64,000 bases of DNA from Apostichopus californicus (GCA_020650975.1 JAIPMN010045644.1:1-64000), one strand, 5' to 3'. Numbered from the stretch's first letter, positions 1-13,389 are shown. Numbers and translations are program-made. The notes: generated by a model from the letters alone, not told the origin.

Positions 1-1003
1 ATATATATTCGATACCAGTTTTAGCTTGGAATGTTATAGCACATTTTATATATATAAACAATCGTAATGCAGGTCCCTCAAAAAAGCCTCATGAGTTACA
101 ATCGGTTATTTTTGTACTGCTGGTGTATTTTTTAAACAATACTTTTGTTACAGCTGTCCATATTTTCCTCACTCGATCAGGCCAGCCTTAAGAAATTGTT
201 AGTTGGAGTAACCCTACCTTGCCAAAAAAATCATAGCTACTCCAAAAAATTTTAGGCAATTTCAAAAATACCATTTTACAGTGTGTAAACAGCATACACA
301 ATTTGGAAGTTTCGTTAAAGCAAAATTTTTTTTCCTACCTAGCCAAACTTTTTCAACCAACTGGGTTACTCCAAACCAACAATAATTTTAGGATGGCCTC
401 ATCTCCTCTGAAGAAATGAAATATGAAAGAAAACTTACCCCATCATTGTCTACGTTTATGGTTTTGCTCCTTGTTTGAAGAAAATTACCCAAGATCGGGA
501 AATCTTCGAGTTGAGCACAGTCATACTGCTGATGTCGAATTTAACTAAATGTCATACTGCTGGTGTAAAATTTAACTAGTGTAGTACTGCAGGTAAGAAA
601 AATGTGTCATACTACAAGTGGGGTTTTCAGTCCGCGGCTATCCACCACGAAGTTTGTATGAATAAGCACCCCCCCCCCTTTCCTCCCCGGCAAGGCTATA
701 GTGGCTTTAGACTTACGTGTGATTAACATCAAACAAAGAGGAAAGCATACAAAGTAATTAGCAAGGAATATTGTAAATGAATGAAATTACACATTACAAT
801 ATAATTTTTGGCTAAAAAATGTACAATATTAAGTAACCATATTTTTCAACTGATCCTTGTGAATGTTCAATTTTTCTTTCAATTTTTTCTCATATATGTC
901 AAGCACCTACAAAAAAGGTGATACACCTTTTGACTGCAATGCTTGCAGTACTCTAGGCTACAATTTTCACATTGTTCTGTTCTAGTTTTCTATGATGTCG
1001 TAT
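1..1003. other. No gene seen; AT-rich non-coding DNA
   Basis: Short AT-rich sequence with a C-homopolymer near 669-681 and another starting near 1049. No frame longer than chance and no recognisable motif was found. A CACTGCTGGTGTA-like phrase recurs near 118-127, 527-536 and 549-558, probably a weak local repeat. Confidence 0.5.
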
Positions 1004-2080
1004 GATGATAATTATGAACTTGTCAATTGTCTGTCCCACTCGCTAAACCCCCCCCCCCCCCGGCAAGGTCTGTCATTGTTGAGTCATTGGCAATTTACAA
1101 GTGACTCTCATGTGCGTCACTTTAATTTACCACAATTGTCAGTCACTGATGTGACTCTTGTGTACCTCATTCGAATTTCCATCCCAATTGTTTATTGGGA
1201 ATTGGCGCTGTATCAATGTGTGTCACTCTACTGACTCCATGGTGAGTCATTATTTACGTAAATTGTCAAAGTTGCTGTGGTGTATATCAACTTACATGAA
1301 ATGCATGACTTCATCGATCAATGACAAACCTTGCGGGGGTATAGGGGGTGTATGATACAATTGACAAGTGCATAAAGTCAAATGTAGTTAGTATTTTGCT
1401 AAAACAATTTCAGATTGTTTTTGTTAAAAAGTGCCATTTTTGGAGATGAATCATTTCAAAAGTAAGGGGGCAGGGGAGCTAAAATTTTGCAGTGTATTGG
1501 ACTGTTGGTCATATTAGAACATAAGCACATGTTTTCATGGTTTTGTAATCAATATATTTTTCAATTTATGCCCTTTACATATTTTGCAGCGTATTTTTTC
1601 AATTTTCGATAGTGTGACCAAAGCTACTTCAGGCAAAATCTAAATATAATAAACAGCTACGGTATTTCATACAGGCATAACTATGAAGTTCTACACAGTA
1701 AATAAATTGAAAAGTTCCAGCACTTTTCAACATTTGAATAGGACCCAGTTGAAAGCAGGTCCGTCAGTAATAGAATTGAACAACTTTGACTGCTGAAAAG
1801 TGACAGGTCGAAGTATGATTTGATTTTTCTTAAACAGTTCTACATCTTCTCCTTATTTCCATTTTTAAATCATATTGCATGACTTACATGGTATCGTGCT
1901 ATCATTTGCTATGGGAAAGTACATAACTTGAGGATTTTCCAAAGGAAAATGAAGGAAAAGACCCCATTAATTTTTTTTACACTGAAAGAAAACAGTAGCT
2001 TGTACTGTATGGTAACAAAATATATTTGGTCTTCTGCACTATCTGTCCTTCAACTTTTTAGCCATCAAAGATGGTCGAAC
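1004..2080 (+). repeat. Left copy of a long direct repeat
   Basis: Blocks in this stretch recur in the same order and orientation at 5,280-5,970. They are a polyC/GGCAAGGTC block, a run of TGAGTCA/GTGACTC/GTGCGTCAC motifs (about 1,070-1,250), and a block around 1,870-2,080 containing GGTCTTCTGC and a pyrimidine-rich stretch. The copies are well diverged, with many small indels by eye. They flank the transposase relic at 2,958-4,648. Direct rather than inverted orientation argues against these being the TIRs of that element. Confidence 0.7.
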
Positions 2081-2957
2081 TTGGCAAACTGAGCAATTTT
2101 GAAGGCCCGTATATGGATAGGCGGATCACCTATGAACCTCAAATTCAATGAGTGTTGAGACATACTAATAATGCTTGAATAATGCATTTCTAATTTTAAT
2201 ATAACTAATTTGAGTATACTAGTATTGACCAGTAAGAAGCCACAAATGTGCCAAATAAAATAGCATTTTTAGGAGAGCATAACTCGGAAATTCAATATAT
2301 GACTGTCATGACATTTCTGGAACCAATAGGTTTTGGTATATAGCCAACAATCAATCACCTGATAAAACATCAACTATCCTAAAATAATCACTGTGAGTCT
2401 TTAATCCCTGAAAATTGCACATTTTTCCTTCATGCTTTTCGAGAATTTTCAAAGGGGCCACATTCCACAATCAAAATGAGATGTACTGATTTTTATCCAG
2501 TCTACTGGACAATATAAGTTAAAAGAACAATAAGGTGATAACATATTTCTCAGAAATGAGCTTCCAAAAAATGGGCAAAATTCTTGAAAATTGTACTATA
2601 GTGAGAGCAAATTTTTGGAGCCTTCAAAGTGTCTGCATTAGCCATTATCTAATAAATAATTGACATATATGGATCTGAAAATTATGCACTTGTGAATTGT
2701 ATGGCCAAAATGAGAAAATTGGTCTTTTGAAATGTAAGTTTTTAGTAAATATTTGTGAGGCTTCTTTAATGGATAACTGATCGTGTGATTACCACCTGGG
2801 TTGGTGGTACAATGGGTTTAGGGGTTATAGACAGGTCTTTTATAGTTGGACACTCAAAGTTTAGATTTGTGTGCCCTGGAGGTTCAAAATGTTTGTTGCA
2901 TTGTAATTGCATCGACTGGGCACTGAAATGTTAGAACTAGGAATCTATCACACCCTA
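2081..2957. other. No gene seen between repeat and transposase relic
   Basis: AT-rich sequence with stops in all frames. It may be untranslated or subterminal sequence of the element whose transposase starts near 2,958. Nothing diagnostic is visible. Confidence 0.4.
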
Positions 2958-4648
2958 GTTCTTCGGAAGATGATACTGAATTACCAGAGGACTGCAATGA
3001 TGATTTCGAAACTATACATTTTCAAAGTGATGGCTTCAGCTCCAGCGATACTGATGATTCAAGCTCTGACAGCGAGTCTGAAAACTTCAATTTCAGAGAA
3101 CAGTTGGCTGCATTGGCATGCAATTTCAATATTTCCCATGCAGCTTTGTCGGCATTACTGAAAACTTCAATTCTTGCCCATCTGAATCTTCCGAGTGATT
3201 CCAAATCTCTTCTGAGCACCCCAAGTCCAATACAGATGCACATTTACAATATTGCTGGTGGCTCCTAACATACATATTGGCATTGTTAACTCAGTTCGCC
3301 AAGGATTTTCACTCATACACAGTAACATTACAAATGAACACTGATGGGGTTCCTCTCTTCAGGAGCTGAAATATTGTACTGTGGCCGATTCTTCGGAAGA
3401 TTAAAGAAATCGCAAACTGTGTCCCTTTTGTCATGGGTTTATTTTCAGGTAAAACGAAATCTGGTTCTGTCAATGAGTTTTTGACAGATTTTGTTGATGA
3501 GATGTCAAAAGTTGAAGTTGATGGAATCATATTAAATTTTAAGCATTACCCAGCTTCTCTAGATTCTGTTATATGTGACGCACCAGCAAGGGCATTCGTT
3601 AAATGCATCAAAGGCCATACAGGGTACAGTGCATGCGAAAGGTGGACTCAAAGTGGAGTGTACAGACAAAATCGAATGACATTTCCTGAGTGTTAAGCTG
3701 GAAAGAAGACAGACTCTTCTTTCAGAGAGATGACAGATGAAGATCACCATATCCAACAATCTCCCTTATGTGATCTCAAGTTGGATTTACTTTAAAGCTT
3801 TCCTCTTGAATACATGAACCTTGTGTGCCTCGGAGTTGTGAGACGATTGTTACTGTCGTGGAAGGAATGACCCTTGAATGTTCGATTATCAGGGAATGTT
3901 ATTAATTCCATTTCGCAGCGCCTCACTAGTTTTCGGAGTTATATGCCGAGAGAATATTTTAGGAAACCAAGATGTTAATTGGAAATTAAGCAATGGAAGG
4001 CCACTGAATTTCGTCAGTTCCTCATTTATACATATTACGTGAACATTTGGAGAAAAATCTGTACCAGAACAATATGGCACTCTCGGTTTCCATCAATTTA
4101 CTTCTGAATTCTTCTCTGTACAGTTTGCATCTTGATTATATTGGCAAACTTCTGATAATTTTTGTCAAAAACTTAGCGGTGTTGTATGGCGATGCATTTG
4201 TAGGATACAATGCTCACAAATTTTTCGTCGCTTGAGAGAGCAAGAGCAGAACATTTTTTGTGGGGAATGTGAAAGAAAAAAGTTCGTTGAAGAAAAAAGC
4301 ATCAAGGAGGTCCTGCTGGTTTCCATTTGTTTACACAATATAAGCAATGTATTGGAGAGAATTTCTTTATTTCTTGTCATAGACGAGACAGCTGTTTTGG
4401 TAATGATGAAGACATCTTTTTCATCAGGAACATTCTGCATTCAAGGGAGCGCGGAACCCTTGCTGTAGTTGAAAAATTTCGCACAAAGACAATTTTATAC
4501 CAGCCCTCTAAACTCATCACTGTTCAACACTTTTGTTGTGAGTCGGCCCGAAGGACAAGTTTCAGTCATGAACATCTCTGAACTATACAGGAAATTTGTT
4601 CTTCCATTCAAAGATGACTTTGTGGCCGTTCAACAACTCCATTCATGA
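2958..4648 (+). pseudogene. CACTA/EnSpm-type (tnp2-like) transposase relic
   Basis: A DDE transposase gene of the tnp2-like class, which moves the element by cut and paste. Recognisable parts in order: an acidic Ser/Asp-rich N-terminus (2,958-3,080); a helical segment with ALSALLK and LPSDSKSLLST (3,105-3,215); TDGVPLFRS and WPIL (about 3,340-3,400); GLFSGKTKSGSVNEFL followed by VICDAPARAFVKCIKGHTGY (3,433-3,640), the best-conserved block of the family; MTDEDHHIQ and YMNLVCLGVVRRLLL (3,730-3,860); KLLIIFVKNLAVLYG (about 4,147-4,190); and a C-terminal region ending in YRKFVLPFKDDF (about 4,590-4,620). In the main frame there are in-frame stops near 3,694, 3,793, 3,868 and 3,976, and the reading frame changes several times before the C-terminus, so it is dead. 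No CACTA-type termini were found. Family assignment rests on motif recall, not a search. Confidence 0.72.
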
Positions 4649-4889
4649 ATATATACTAGTAGTCCATCAGGTGAGTTGGGCTGTCATTTAAAATTTTTTT
4701 TATCACCACTAAGGCTTGAACATAATTTCTCATAGATTGAAATATAATCATCCTTATATGGCTTATACATTCGCCATATGTCTAGAATTGTTGTGAATAA
4801 CACAGGTATTCTGACTACATTAATTCGTGATTCGGGTTCAATTCGTCAATTAAGGGCCCGGGCTTGGAGTGTATATCTAGTAGATTCCT

Positions 4890-5075
4890 TGGAAAAGTGG
4901 CTTCCAATTGTAGGGTTGACTGAACTCCCTTGGATGTCCAATTCTATTCAGTAAAGGGTATCTTGTCCATTGAGAGTCAAGACCACCGCTTGGCTCAGTT
5001 GGCTGTGTTAAGCGAGATGTCCGGGGTTTGATTCTGGGTGTAGCTGAGTTGCTTTTCATTTTTCACTGCATCCTT
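4890..5075 (+). repeat. tRNA-derived SINE or tRNA relic
   Basis: A pol III-type internal promoter is visible: TGGCTCAGTTGG (4,991-5,002) fits box A and GGGTTTGATTCT (near 5,024-5,036) is a weakened box B about 25 bases later. The surrounding sequence does not fold as a complete tRNA acceptor stem, so a SINE head or decayed tRNA copy is more likely than a working gene. Confidence 0.55.
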
Positions 5076-5279
5076 AATTCCTGATTTCAAAACCTACAGG
5101 AAATTGTCTATTGTACATTTGTACTGTCATGGTTTAATTTGTATCAGCATAGCATATTCCCATTTGCACCATACACAGGGATAGTTCTTCACTCACACAT
5201 CACATGTTTGTCACCTGACACTTGAAGATGCCGTTTGTTATTTTCTGTGTTCCATGTTTTATTCACAATTACACTGCCG

Positions 5280-5970
5280 TGTGTAATGCACAAGTTTGTC
5301 AATCGCATGCCCCAACCCCCTATACCACCTGCAAGGTCCGTCATTGTTGAGTCAATGTAAAATTAGAAGTGACTCACATATGCCTCACTTCACCTCAATT
5401 GTTTGTCATCGAGGTGACTCTTGTGTGCGTCATTTCATCCCAGTCGTTTATCAAGTGATTGGCACAGTGTATGAATGTGCGTCACTCTTGTGAGGCAGAA
5501 ATTGTCAGTCAATGAAGTGACTGTGGTGTGCGTCAATTTATATGAATTGCATGACTCACATCGGTCAAAAACCAATTGCCAGCATTAAAATTTCAAATCA
5601 AGCTGATTTAAATCATGATTACATATATCAAAAGTAAACTAGCTTGGCAGTTAGTGAGGCTAGCCATTTTGGTGCTGTTACTATTATCCTAATGATTGAT
5701 CAAATGGAAGTATTTGTACAGTAGTGGGTAGTGGCCTAGCTGCGTTAGGCTGATGAGGCTAGACTAATCATATTACATGACATTGTGCAATATTTACATG
5801 GCATTGCAACAATCATTTCAATTGTTATGGGAAACTGCACTAATTTTGAGTTTTTTTTATATTAAGGACAAAGGCCTTCGAATTTTCTTTACACAAAAGA
5901 AAACACTTTGGCTATTAAGGAAAATTGGTCTTCTGCCACCTGTTCCCTAATCATTATTGACCTTCAAAGC
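5280..5970 (+). repeat. Right copy of the long direct repeat
   Basis: Colinear with 1,004-2,080 in the same orientation, about 4.2 kb away. Shared blocks include the CAAGGTC..GTCATTGTTGAGTCA block at about 5,333-5,355, repeated GTGACTC/GTGCGTCA motifs, and the GGTCTTCTGC block near 5,928. The copy is shorter and diverged. Confidence 0.7.
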
Positions 5971-7954
5971 CCCAAATGTGTCAGCAGTGTTAAATACCAC
6001 CATCGATCCCAGAAAATACACACACAGCTTGCTACCGTTGGTAATTAGACAATAGTGTACAGTCAGTACATACAGCAGCGGTCAATACCCACAGCACAGT
6101 ATACAAACGATACAGCGATGGACATCTCAGGTTCATCTAAATATAACAATAAAGGTTTTCACGTGTTATTACTGTGTGCATTTTATAGCGAAACGAACAA
6201 AACGTCACTTGCAAGCAACAGAAAGTTAACTTTTTCAGACGGCCGCATGCGGTTTGGGGCGAGTCTTCAATGCCTTTAATTTATCTGAAATTGAATGTGT
6301 GATAATTCAATAACTATATAACTTGAAGTGCTTTTGAGCTGAAATTTTCAGGATTTCTTGTTTTCTCGTATTGATGTACAAAATAACTGCGCAAGCATAA
6401 TAATTTTCAGGAGTGGTCGAGCAACAGCCACCTGAAGTTTTGACATGGGCTGACCCCACTAACTGAAAAAATACCAACCCTAAACCACTAGTACATTGTA
6501 TGTACTATCTCACTTATTTTATATTCACGGATCATGGCAAATTTCGTAGTAGTTGAATTTACGCCATCGAGGTCCGTTGCTGTAATACCGACAAATTGGC
6601 TTTGTTCAGCAGAAGAGTATCAATGTTTTTGGCCTTCCTTACAGAAATCTTCTAATGTGAATCGGCTGGTCAGGGCATGAGAAAGTCCGCAAGGTTCTTG
6701 GACACGCTACACTATCCGGATTCTTGGCAAAGCAGGTGGGTTGTGACTTAGTTGTCAGTCATTTAAAGGAAGGCGCAAGGCAAAGAAAGGATGAATTTGT
6801 GTTGAACCTGTGGTAAAGTAACTCTGTGCAAATGTATTTGACAGGTGGATGAAACCATGCATGGTTAAAACCACTAGCATTGTAACTCAGACCACCTACC
6901 TGAATACTTTAGGCTAGGCATTAGGGTTTTCGACGATTTGAAATGACAATATGCGGCTTATGTGCCGTATGTTTTCTCCAAAATGTGCAAAGATCACCGG
7001 AAAAGCCTAAAATGCGTGATTTGGTGCTTTCCATTTGTTATGTATTTACCATGTACCATGATATTAATAGGAAATCACAAGTTAAATTCAGTTGAAAAAA
7101 TTCAGAAAATAAAATTATTTGCCTCCCTTCAGTCCCCACTTAAAGTGAACATGGTTACAAACTTGTAAACTAATTTGTAATCAAGATGTTACCGGAAACC
7201 AAACCATTATTTTGTTTGGCCTAATGAGAATAATGTCTTGGCATTTGCAACACATCTATTCTTTATGGTTTGTATAGTTAGAAAATTACAGAATAAACAC
7301 TGTTTAGCATCAGCTCTATGACGTGACGGTTACACTTTTGTCAACAATAGCTTATGGTATTCATTATATTTATATATTACTTCCACTTGTGTATTTTTTA
7401 ACTTAGTAATTCAGTCGACGAAGAAAACAATTTTTGGGTCAAAGTAATGAACATTTTGGTATTCAACTTTTTCGTGAAGAGCAGTTACATTGTAATGACT
7501 TACTTACATAAGAGATTTACAGCCAAAGTTTAACTATATGACCAATGTGGCCATGTGCACAAATGGAGCGGACATTTGTAGAGAATTCCAAAATCAATAT
7601 CTCAATAACCGGCGATGTGATTCCAATAGGAGTTGCACTGTTGAGTTTGGTATTCCCTCTACTTATTTTCCAGAAACTGTATTCAGTATTGGACTATTCT
7701 TTCAATCGAATCGCCTTCGAATACAACAAAGTGTGTCTATCGGACATGGAACGGCTATTGAGTGTACATAACCATGACACTGAAATGGGTATTGCTATCA
7801 AGCACAATTGTCAGAGTGGAAACCTGAGGAGTAGTGGACGACCTAGTAGTTGTGTTGGTAGAGGGGGTTAGCGTGCACCCCTGGAAATCAATTTCTAAAG
7901 GTTGTTTGTGTATGGTGAAAAATGTGTAGAAAACGATTTGCTATGTTACAAAGT
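5971..7954. other. No gene supported in about 2 kb
   Basis: The longest open frame (7,545-7,871, plus, 108 codons) has no recognisable domain and unremarkable composition, so I do not call it. The rest is AT-rich with no repeats that I can place. Confidence 0.45.
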
Positions 7955-8295
7955 TGTCCGGATGTCCCACGTGCCATTTTGATGCAAATTAAGCCGCCAT
8001 TATAGGAAAATCTATTATTCACCATATCTCCGCCATTATTACAGATAACTGAAAAAGAATGGTCTGTAGACCCATATTTTGAGTGTCAAAGATCATTATA
8101 AGACGTGAACGCATATGTCCTTGGCATGTAACATATGCAAATTAGTGACGCCATTACCGAAAAATCTATTTTTGACCATACCGCCGCCAATATTACAGAT
8201 AACTGAACAAATAAGGTGTCTAGACCTATGTTTTGAGGGTCAAAAATCATTATTAGACCAGTCTCGAAATGACCACTTGTGTCCCTGGCATGTTT
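7955..8295 (+). repeat. Tandem dimer of an about 165-bp repeat
   Basis: Two diverged head-to-tail units. Each contains, in order, ATGCAAATTA, GCCGCCAT or GACGCCAT, a GAAAATCTATT-like stretch, ACCATA, CCGCCATTATTACAGATAACTGAA or a close variant, a TAGACC..T.TTTTGAG block and a TCATTATAAGAC or TCATTATTAGACC stretch. It ends just downstream of the PIN-like pseudogene. It resembles a dispersed repeat that duplicated locally. Confidence 0.65.
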
Positions 8296-8380
8296 ACATT
8301 GTAATTAAAGGTGCGTGCCAGAGTTATCGAAAATTTGAATTCACGCTCTATCTCGACCGGAATTTTAGTGTTCTCCACTA

Positions 8381-11300
8381 TCAGATGCACATTTCCTCAT
8401 CATCGCTTTCATCAAAACCGTCAAAGTCAAGTTTGTCCTCTTCTCCCACATCCTCATCATCATCCTCTTCCTGATCATGATCAATAGTGTCCAGGATATC
8501 AACCAGTGACGTTGGTAGCATCGGGCCACATGACCACAACGGTTCCAACACTCCTTCGTCAGTCCTGATCCATCCCTGCCCCTGGTCGTAGGGATTAGGC
8601 TTTTCCAAGATGGGTACGTTAGCACGTTTGTACAAGCAGAGGCGGTGGTTCACAGTGGAAGTGAGTTTCTCGTTCTCGCCGACGATCTTTCGGAGCAGCT
8701 TGGCTCGGACAACCTGCAATGAAGAATCGCGACCTTACGACCATACATCAGAGATGTGAATTGTTCCAACTGTTTCAGTACCAGAGGGTTTACGATCCAG
8801 TCATTCCCCAGTTGCTGGAACGCCTCATGAAACCTGGGGTTCTTCTCTAGCTATTTCAGGGGCCCCCACCTTCCCTTTCCCTTTGAAAGCACTAGTGCAG
8901 TCCTCTCCGCTGAACACATAGAACCCAAAAAGAGTGGCACAGCAGTCTTCTCCCAGAGATTCTACGAGCACGGAGACGTTGATTAGTTGTCGATGTTTCC
9001 CTGATCCTGTATCCAGGTACACAGTCAGCTTGATGGCATGAGCGTGGTAGAGAAGAATCATGAAAATATCTGTGTCGGGGGTTCTGACCACAGCGTCCTT
9101 GTAAGCAAGAGCAGCAGCGTCATGGAGGTACAACACTACTCTCGTATCAGTCTCTTCCTGGTTGCTGTAGATAGTGGGAAGCTCACGTACCTCGACCTGA
9201 AAAATAAAGGGACATTAAACTTGAAATTAGAGGTTGCAAATTGAAAGAGTGAAATTGGTCCAATGTATGCTGTAATCATAATAACAATAATCTGGGGTTT
9301 AACTTACCTCGCCATTCATTGAAACAAACTGATGAGCTCTCCCCTCCACGATCAGTACTGCCATCTGAGCTCTCTTAAGCCTTGAAGCTGCCCGTTGACC
9401 ACTCCATACCCGCAGCAGGAGCTGGCAGAGCTGCTTCTTGTTGTCATCATTTGCAAGGAACATGTTGAAGTCGTATGGCTTTCTGGTGGCTGGTCCATCC
9501 AAAATGATCTTGGGCTTTGATATATCCCGGATGATAACTGTCAGTCGCGAACAAGAAGTGCTTCTTGGTCACCATCTGATCGAGTATCTGGAGGCATATC
9601 TCACCACAGGTCGGGGGTAGGTTGGAAAGGACATGGAGCAGCGCCATGCCATCCTGAATGAACAGGGCATCCTTGGGATATGTCAGCTCTTCCTGGGCGA
9701 CATCTTCCATGAGGTAGTGCAGAATGGTGGCTTTGTTGGTCTTCGAGAAAAATCCATCTGGTGTCCCGAGGCTGGGAGGAACAGGCATCAGGCAGTACTT
9801 CATGAGTTCTTCCAACTCTATTGGTTCAACTTGGCACTGCGACTTAACAAGGAGAAGAAACGCGAGGTTGCTTTGCTCCTGATACTGTATGACCTGGAAT
9901 GACGATGGGTAACATGTTGACACGGTACCGTTGATACAGATGGTACAGTGTCACATTAAAAATACATTACTCTGGTATAGAAATGCCAGCTTACCTTTCC
10001 CTGTGAGGACGTGAGGTTAACCTACTTGTTACAAGCCTCCATTGTCTTGAGTTTCTTTCTCTTGATGGGGTCGAAGAAGCTTTCTGGCGTTCCACTCTGT
10101 AGGCGTCCAATGAATTCAGTTTTCGCAACCTTGCCTACAGCGTCTGCTTGGAGAACGTCCTACTCAACATCCTTGGGAATGGGAGCACCGGAGGCCAGGC
10201 CAGGGCGTAGAGCCTGTCCTTATCTGTGATGGTAAACGGATTTGTGAAGTTCCTGACAGCAGTGAGGACGCGCTGAACAGCCATCTCACTCTTCCTGACC
10301 TCGGCCTTCTCCAACTCCCGATGTCTCCCCGCCCTTGGGCAGTCTGGATCGTCAATGAGGCCAACCATTTCCAGTGTCTTATGCCCCAAACTGACTACAG
10401 TCCCGCAAAGCCACCTGAAAAGTATAAGACAAATTTTATTATACTACTATAAAAACACCTTCCTTTTCCATGTTTTCTGATAATCAAGTGTTACCGAATG
10501 AAATTCATGATTTACCTGTTGATTTGGCGAAGTGCCCCTGGTATCATCGAGCGGGCCACCGCAATAGCACCCTTGGTGAGCAGGTCCTTGGCTCCAGGGT
10601 GTCTTCTCCATGTTTTTTAGATGGAGCTCCAGCCAGACTAGATATCTGTGGATAAGGAGAGACACAGATAATGTTTGGAAAAATGTATTGGATGAGCGCA
10701 TTATATTTACATTACTTCTTTTCAGTTAACCATTTCTTTTCTAAATAACTCCTGTGAATGTTCTGTAAAAGTTCCAATTTAGACTGAATAATTAATTTAA
10801 GAAACCCTTTTGTACAAACCTGGAATAGTTCTGTCCATCGAATGCGGAGAAGAGTGGCGCCATCCTTCCATTACAGTTGTGGAAAAGCTGGAGGTTGTTT
10901 GTTTTAACGGAGTAGAGAAGCATGAAGACGAGATGACACTGGTCAACAAAGGACATCCAGAAGGTAGCCGTCTTTCCAAGATGGCCCTTGCGCACCTTCT
11001 CCTCGTAAGCTCGATACTTCTCGATGAGGTTTAGAGCGAATGAGTCTTTGAGGGCTTCATCGAGGTTCTCTCGGTGGCAAGACTGGGTCATGTTAAGAAG
11101 TGCAGCAGGGTCATAGATAGTGATGTTCTCCTCGGCGAATTGCTCCATCAACAGTCTTTCCATTGCTTCGCACACAGTTTTGAGGCAAAAGGGGGACTTG
11201 GTGTATGCCTTTCGACTGAGAACACCTTTGAGGGATCCACTTGTCACCAGCTGTGCCTCAAACAGAATCTCTTTGTATCCAGAACCCTTCATTTTGTGGC

Positions 11301-13389
11301 CTATGAGCATGCCGATAAAGTTCATGGACGTGTGAAAGGGTCCGATCATGATCACATGATTGGCGAATTCATCTGGCCAACGTCAGATGATGGGTAGAGC
11401 TTCATACAAACTCCCAGATCAAATGTATTCAGGACCCACTTCTGACCCACCTCAGCTGTAGCCACCTCTGAGTGCTTCATGAGCTCACGAACAACTGCGC
11501 TGTCAGTTATTGGTTGATGGATAGGTGTAAAGTAGTCCACTGCTGATTTTCTGGGTGGGGGAGTTCCAGTTGCAGAAACGAATCCCCCTAGTGCGGGCAC
11601 AGGCTGCATGCCACTGCTTCCAATATACCTGCAGAATAGCCAGACATAGTACTCTTTCATCTTAGTAGTAAAGACTGCGTCATTTTCAACAGGGTGTGTG
11701 AATGACGAGCCACCCGGAAACGTTGGCCCAATACGTGTCAAATGCAAGGGCGGGAGAGTTTCTGGTGTATCAACTTTCACGCTACGCTGTTGCGACTTGT
11801 CCAATTCAGGCAGCGTTCGGACATTTGGGCTCTGGGTTCCAGGCATGACCTCCTGCACCATTATTCCCCCAGCACTGTTGACAATGTTGTTGCCGTGCAC
11901 ATTCGTAGTGATTTTATTCAAGTTGTCCTACTCCCACTGACAATGAAATACCACGGTCCCCTTCTCCTGTCACGATTTGGGGCGTCAGATAAGTTGAGAC
12001 TACATCTAGGGCCTTGGCCAGGGCGGTTTCCATCTCCAAAGCAAAATCGTAGGTCTGAGTGGCCAAGCGTGTTCAAAATCTTGGTGAACCGCTTGCTACG
12101 GAACAAGTGCCTCACAGTCACACAGAGAAGTATGTGTTTTGGTAACTTCCATTTTTCCTCTGATACTGCACGGCATATGTCTTGCCCGATTGAGGATACC
12201 AGGCGCTTCATCTTTTCGCTCGTTTCCTTGTGTTCCTTGCCGTACAAAACTATGCTGAAGAACCGGACGAGGTCTGAAGGTAGAAGCTTTTCAGAACTGA
12301 TCTCCATGTCGTCGGATGTTGGCGGTCACGGTGAGCTTTGGGACTCTCTGAAAGCATGTAGAATATTCCCACGAGTGCAGCGTTTTGTTATTTGTCTGTG
12401 CTCTCGAGAGTGTAAGCTTGTGCAAGAGTATCAATAACAGTTATGTTCGAACTTTACACGAGCCAGAATGAAATGGCATAACATTTGTCATGATCGACCT
12501 TCATGAAAGATACATGATCCTTGATTGGGTCATTATGTAGGCGTTTCTCGTTCTCATACCCATTCCGTCTCAGTTCTTCAATATACAACAAGCGCAAGGT
12601 AGATAGCCGTAGGACCTCATTCTGCTGGACGACATAAGTTTGTATGTGCTCCAGTACTGACACGAGTGCCTTCTCATGGGCGGCTGACATGTGAGCGTGT
12701 TCAGTATACTTTGGTTCTTTTGCTCTGTTAATCCCGCGCTCGTAGTTAGCGAATGCTGTTCGGAAGGATCTCAAGCATGATAGATGGTGTTTGGCCTCAA
12801 CAGCAAAGAGGTCTGTGCTTTTCACCAGTCGGTGAAGTCGTGATAGACCCATTTTTTCGGCCCGTGATTCGGTTTGCTCCCATGCAATTTCTTTGCTCTT
12901 CCACGAGGAGAATTTGTCAGGTCGCTCTGTTTTGCGATCAACACCTTTAATCTCTACTTTCTCACAGAAAATGCACTCTGGTGGGAATATGGGTCCAGCA
13001 GAGTGTCTACGTGGGGAATGCAATAGCGAGGTTGATGCGTCTGGTTCGATCGCATCTCCCAGAAGATGCAGGTTGCCAGTAAAACGCTCATAACACTGTC
13101 GGTGATACCCAGTACTTTCCAGGTCTTCGGGGAGAGTTGGAGGGATCTGGTCACAAACTGATTGCATACGGTATGGGGACTCATGTGACTGGCGGAGACG
13201 TCGGTCCCGGATCCTATGAAGGTGCTGTAGTTTTTCACTTGCAGTTCCTTTGATTTTACTCAGGGTTGTAAAAGGGCCATGATCAGACATGGATAGCACA
13301 TGAAGCATACATGTAGGTGGCGAGGGTGTTTTGCGGGAACTTTTGGTGACTGCAGGATGAGTACTCCTGTCACATTTTCGTTTGGACAT
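8381..13389 (-). pseudogene. Five-exon relic of a large PIN/FEN1-like nuclease multigene family
   Basis: About 1,500 codons in five exons joined by GT-AG introns: 13,389-10,820, 10,645-10,516, 10,414-9,995, 9,893-9,308 and 9,196-8,381. Exon 1 starts MSKRKCDRS and holds YHRQCYERF, then ECIFCEK with later HHLSC, a Cys/His arrangement that suggests metal binding. Later come LPSDLVRFF, DNLNKITTNVHGNN, KWVLNTFDLGVCMK, FHTSMNFIGML and FWMSFVDQCHLVFMLL. Exon 4 has YPKDALFIQDGMALLHVL. Exon 5 has VVRTPDTDIFMILLYHAH and GFYVFSGEDCTSAFKGKGKV, the spacing of acidic and glycine motifs seen in PIN/XPG-I nucleases, and an Asp/Glu-rich tail. Stops follow FWLV and STDK in exon 1, and there are several frame changes, so this copy is broken. 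The intact introns show it was not made by reverse transcription. I recognise the motifs as a multicopy metazoan family of unknown role; nuclease activity is inference. Confidence 0.75.

Noticed and set aside
7545-7871. 108-codon open frame (plus)
   Set aside because: No domain, no convincing splice or start context, and ordinary AT-rich composition. Treated as chance.
8381-8470. Ser-rich plus-strand frame ending in SSSPTSSSSSSS
   Set aside because: It is the antisense of the acidic C-terminal tail of the PIN-like gene.
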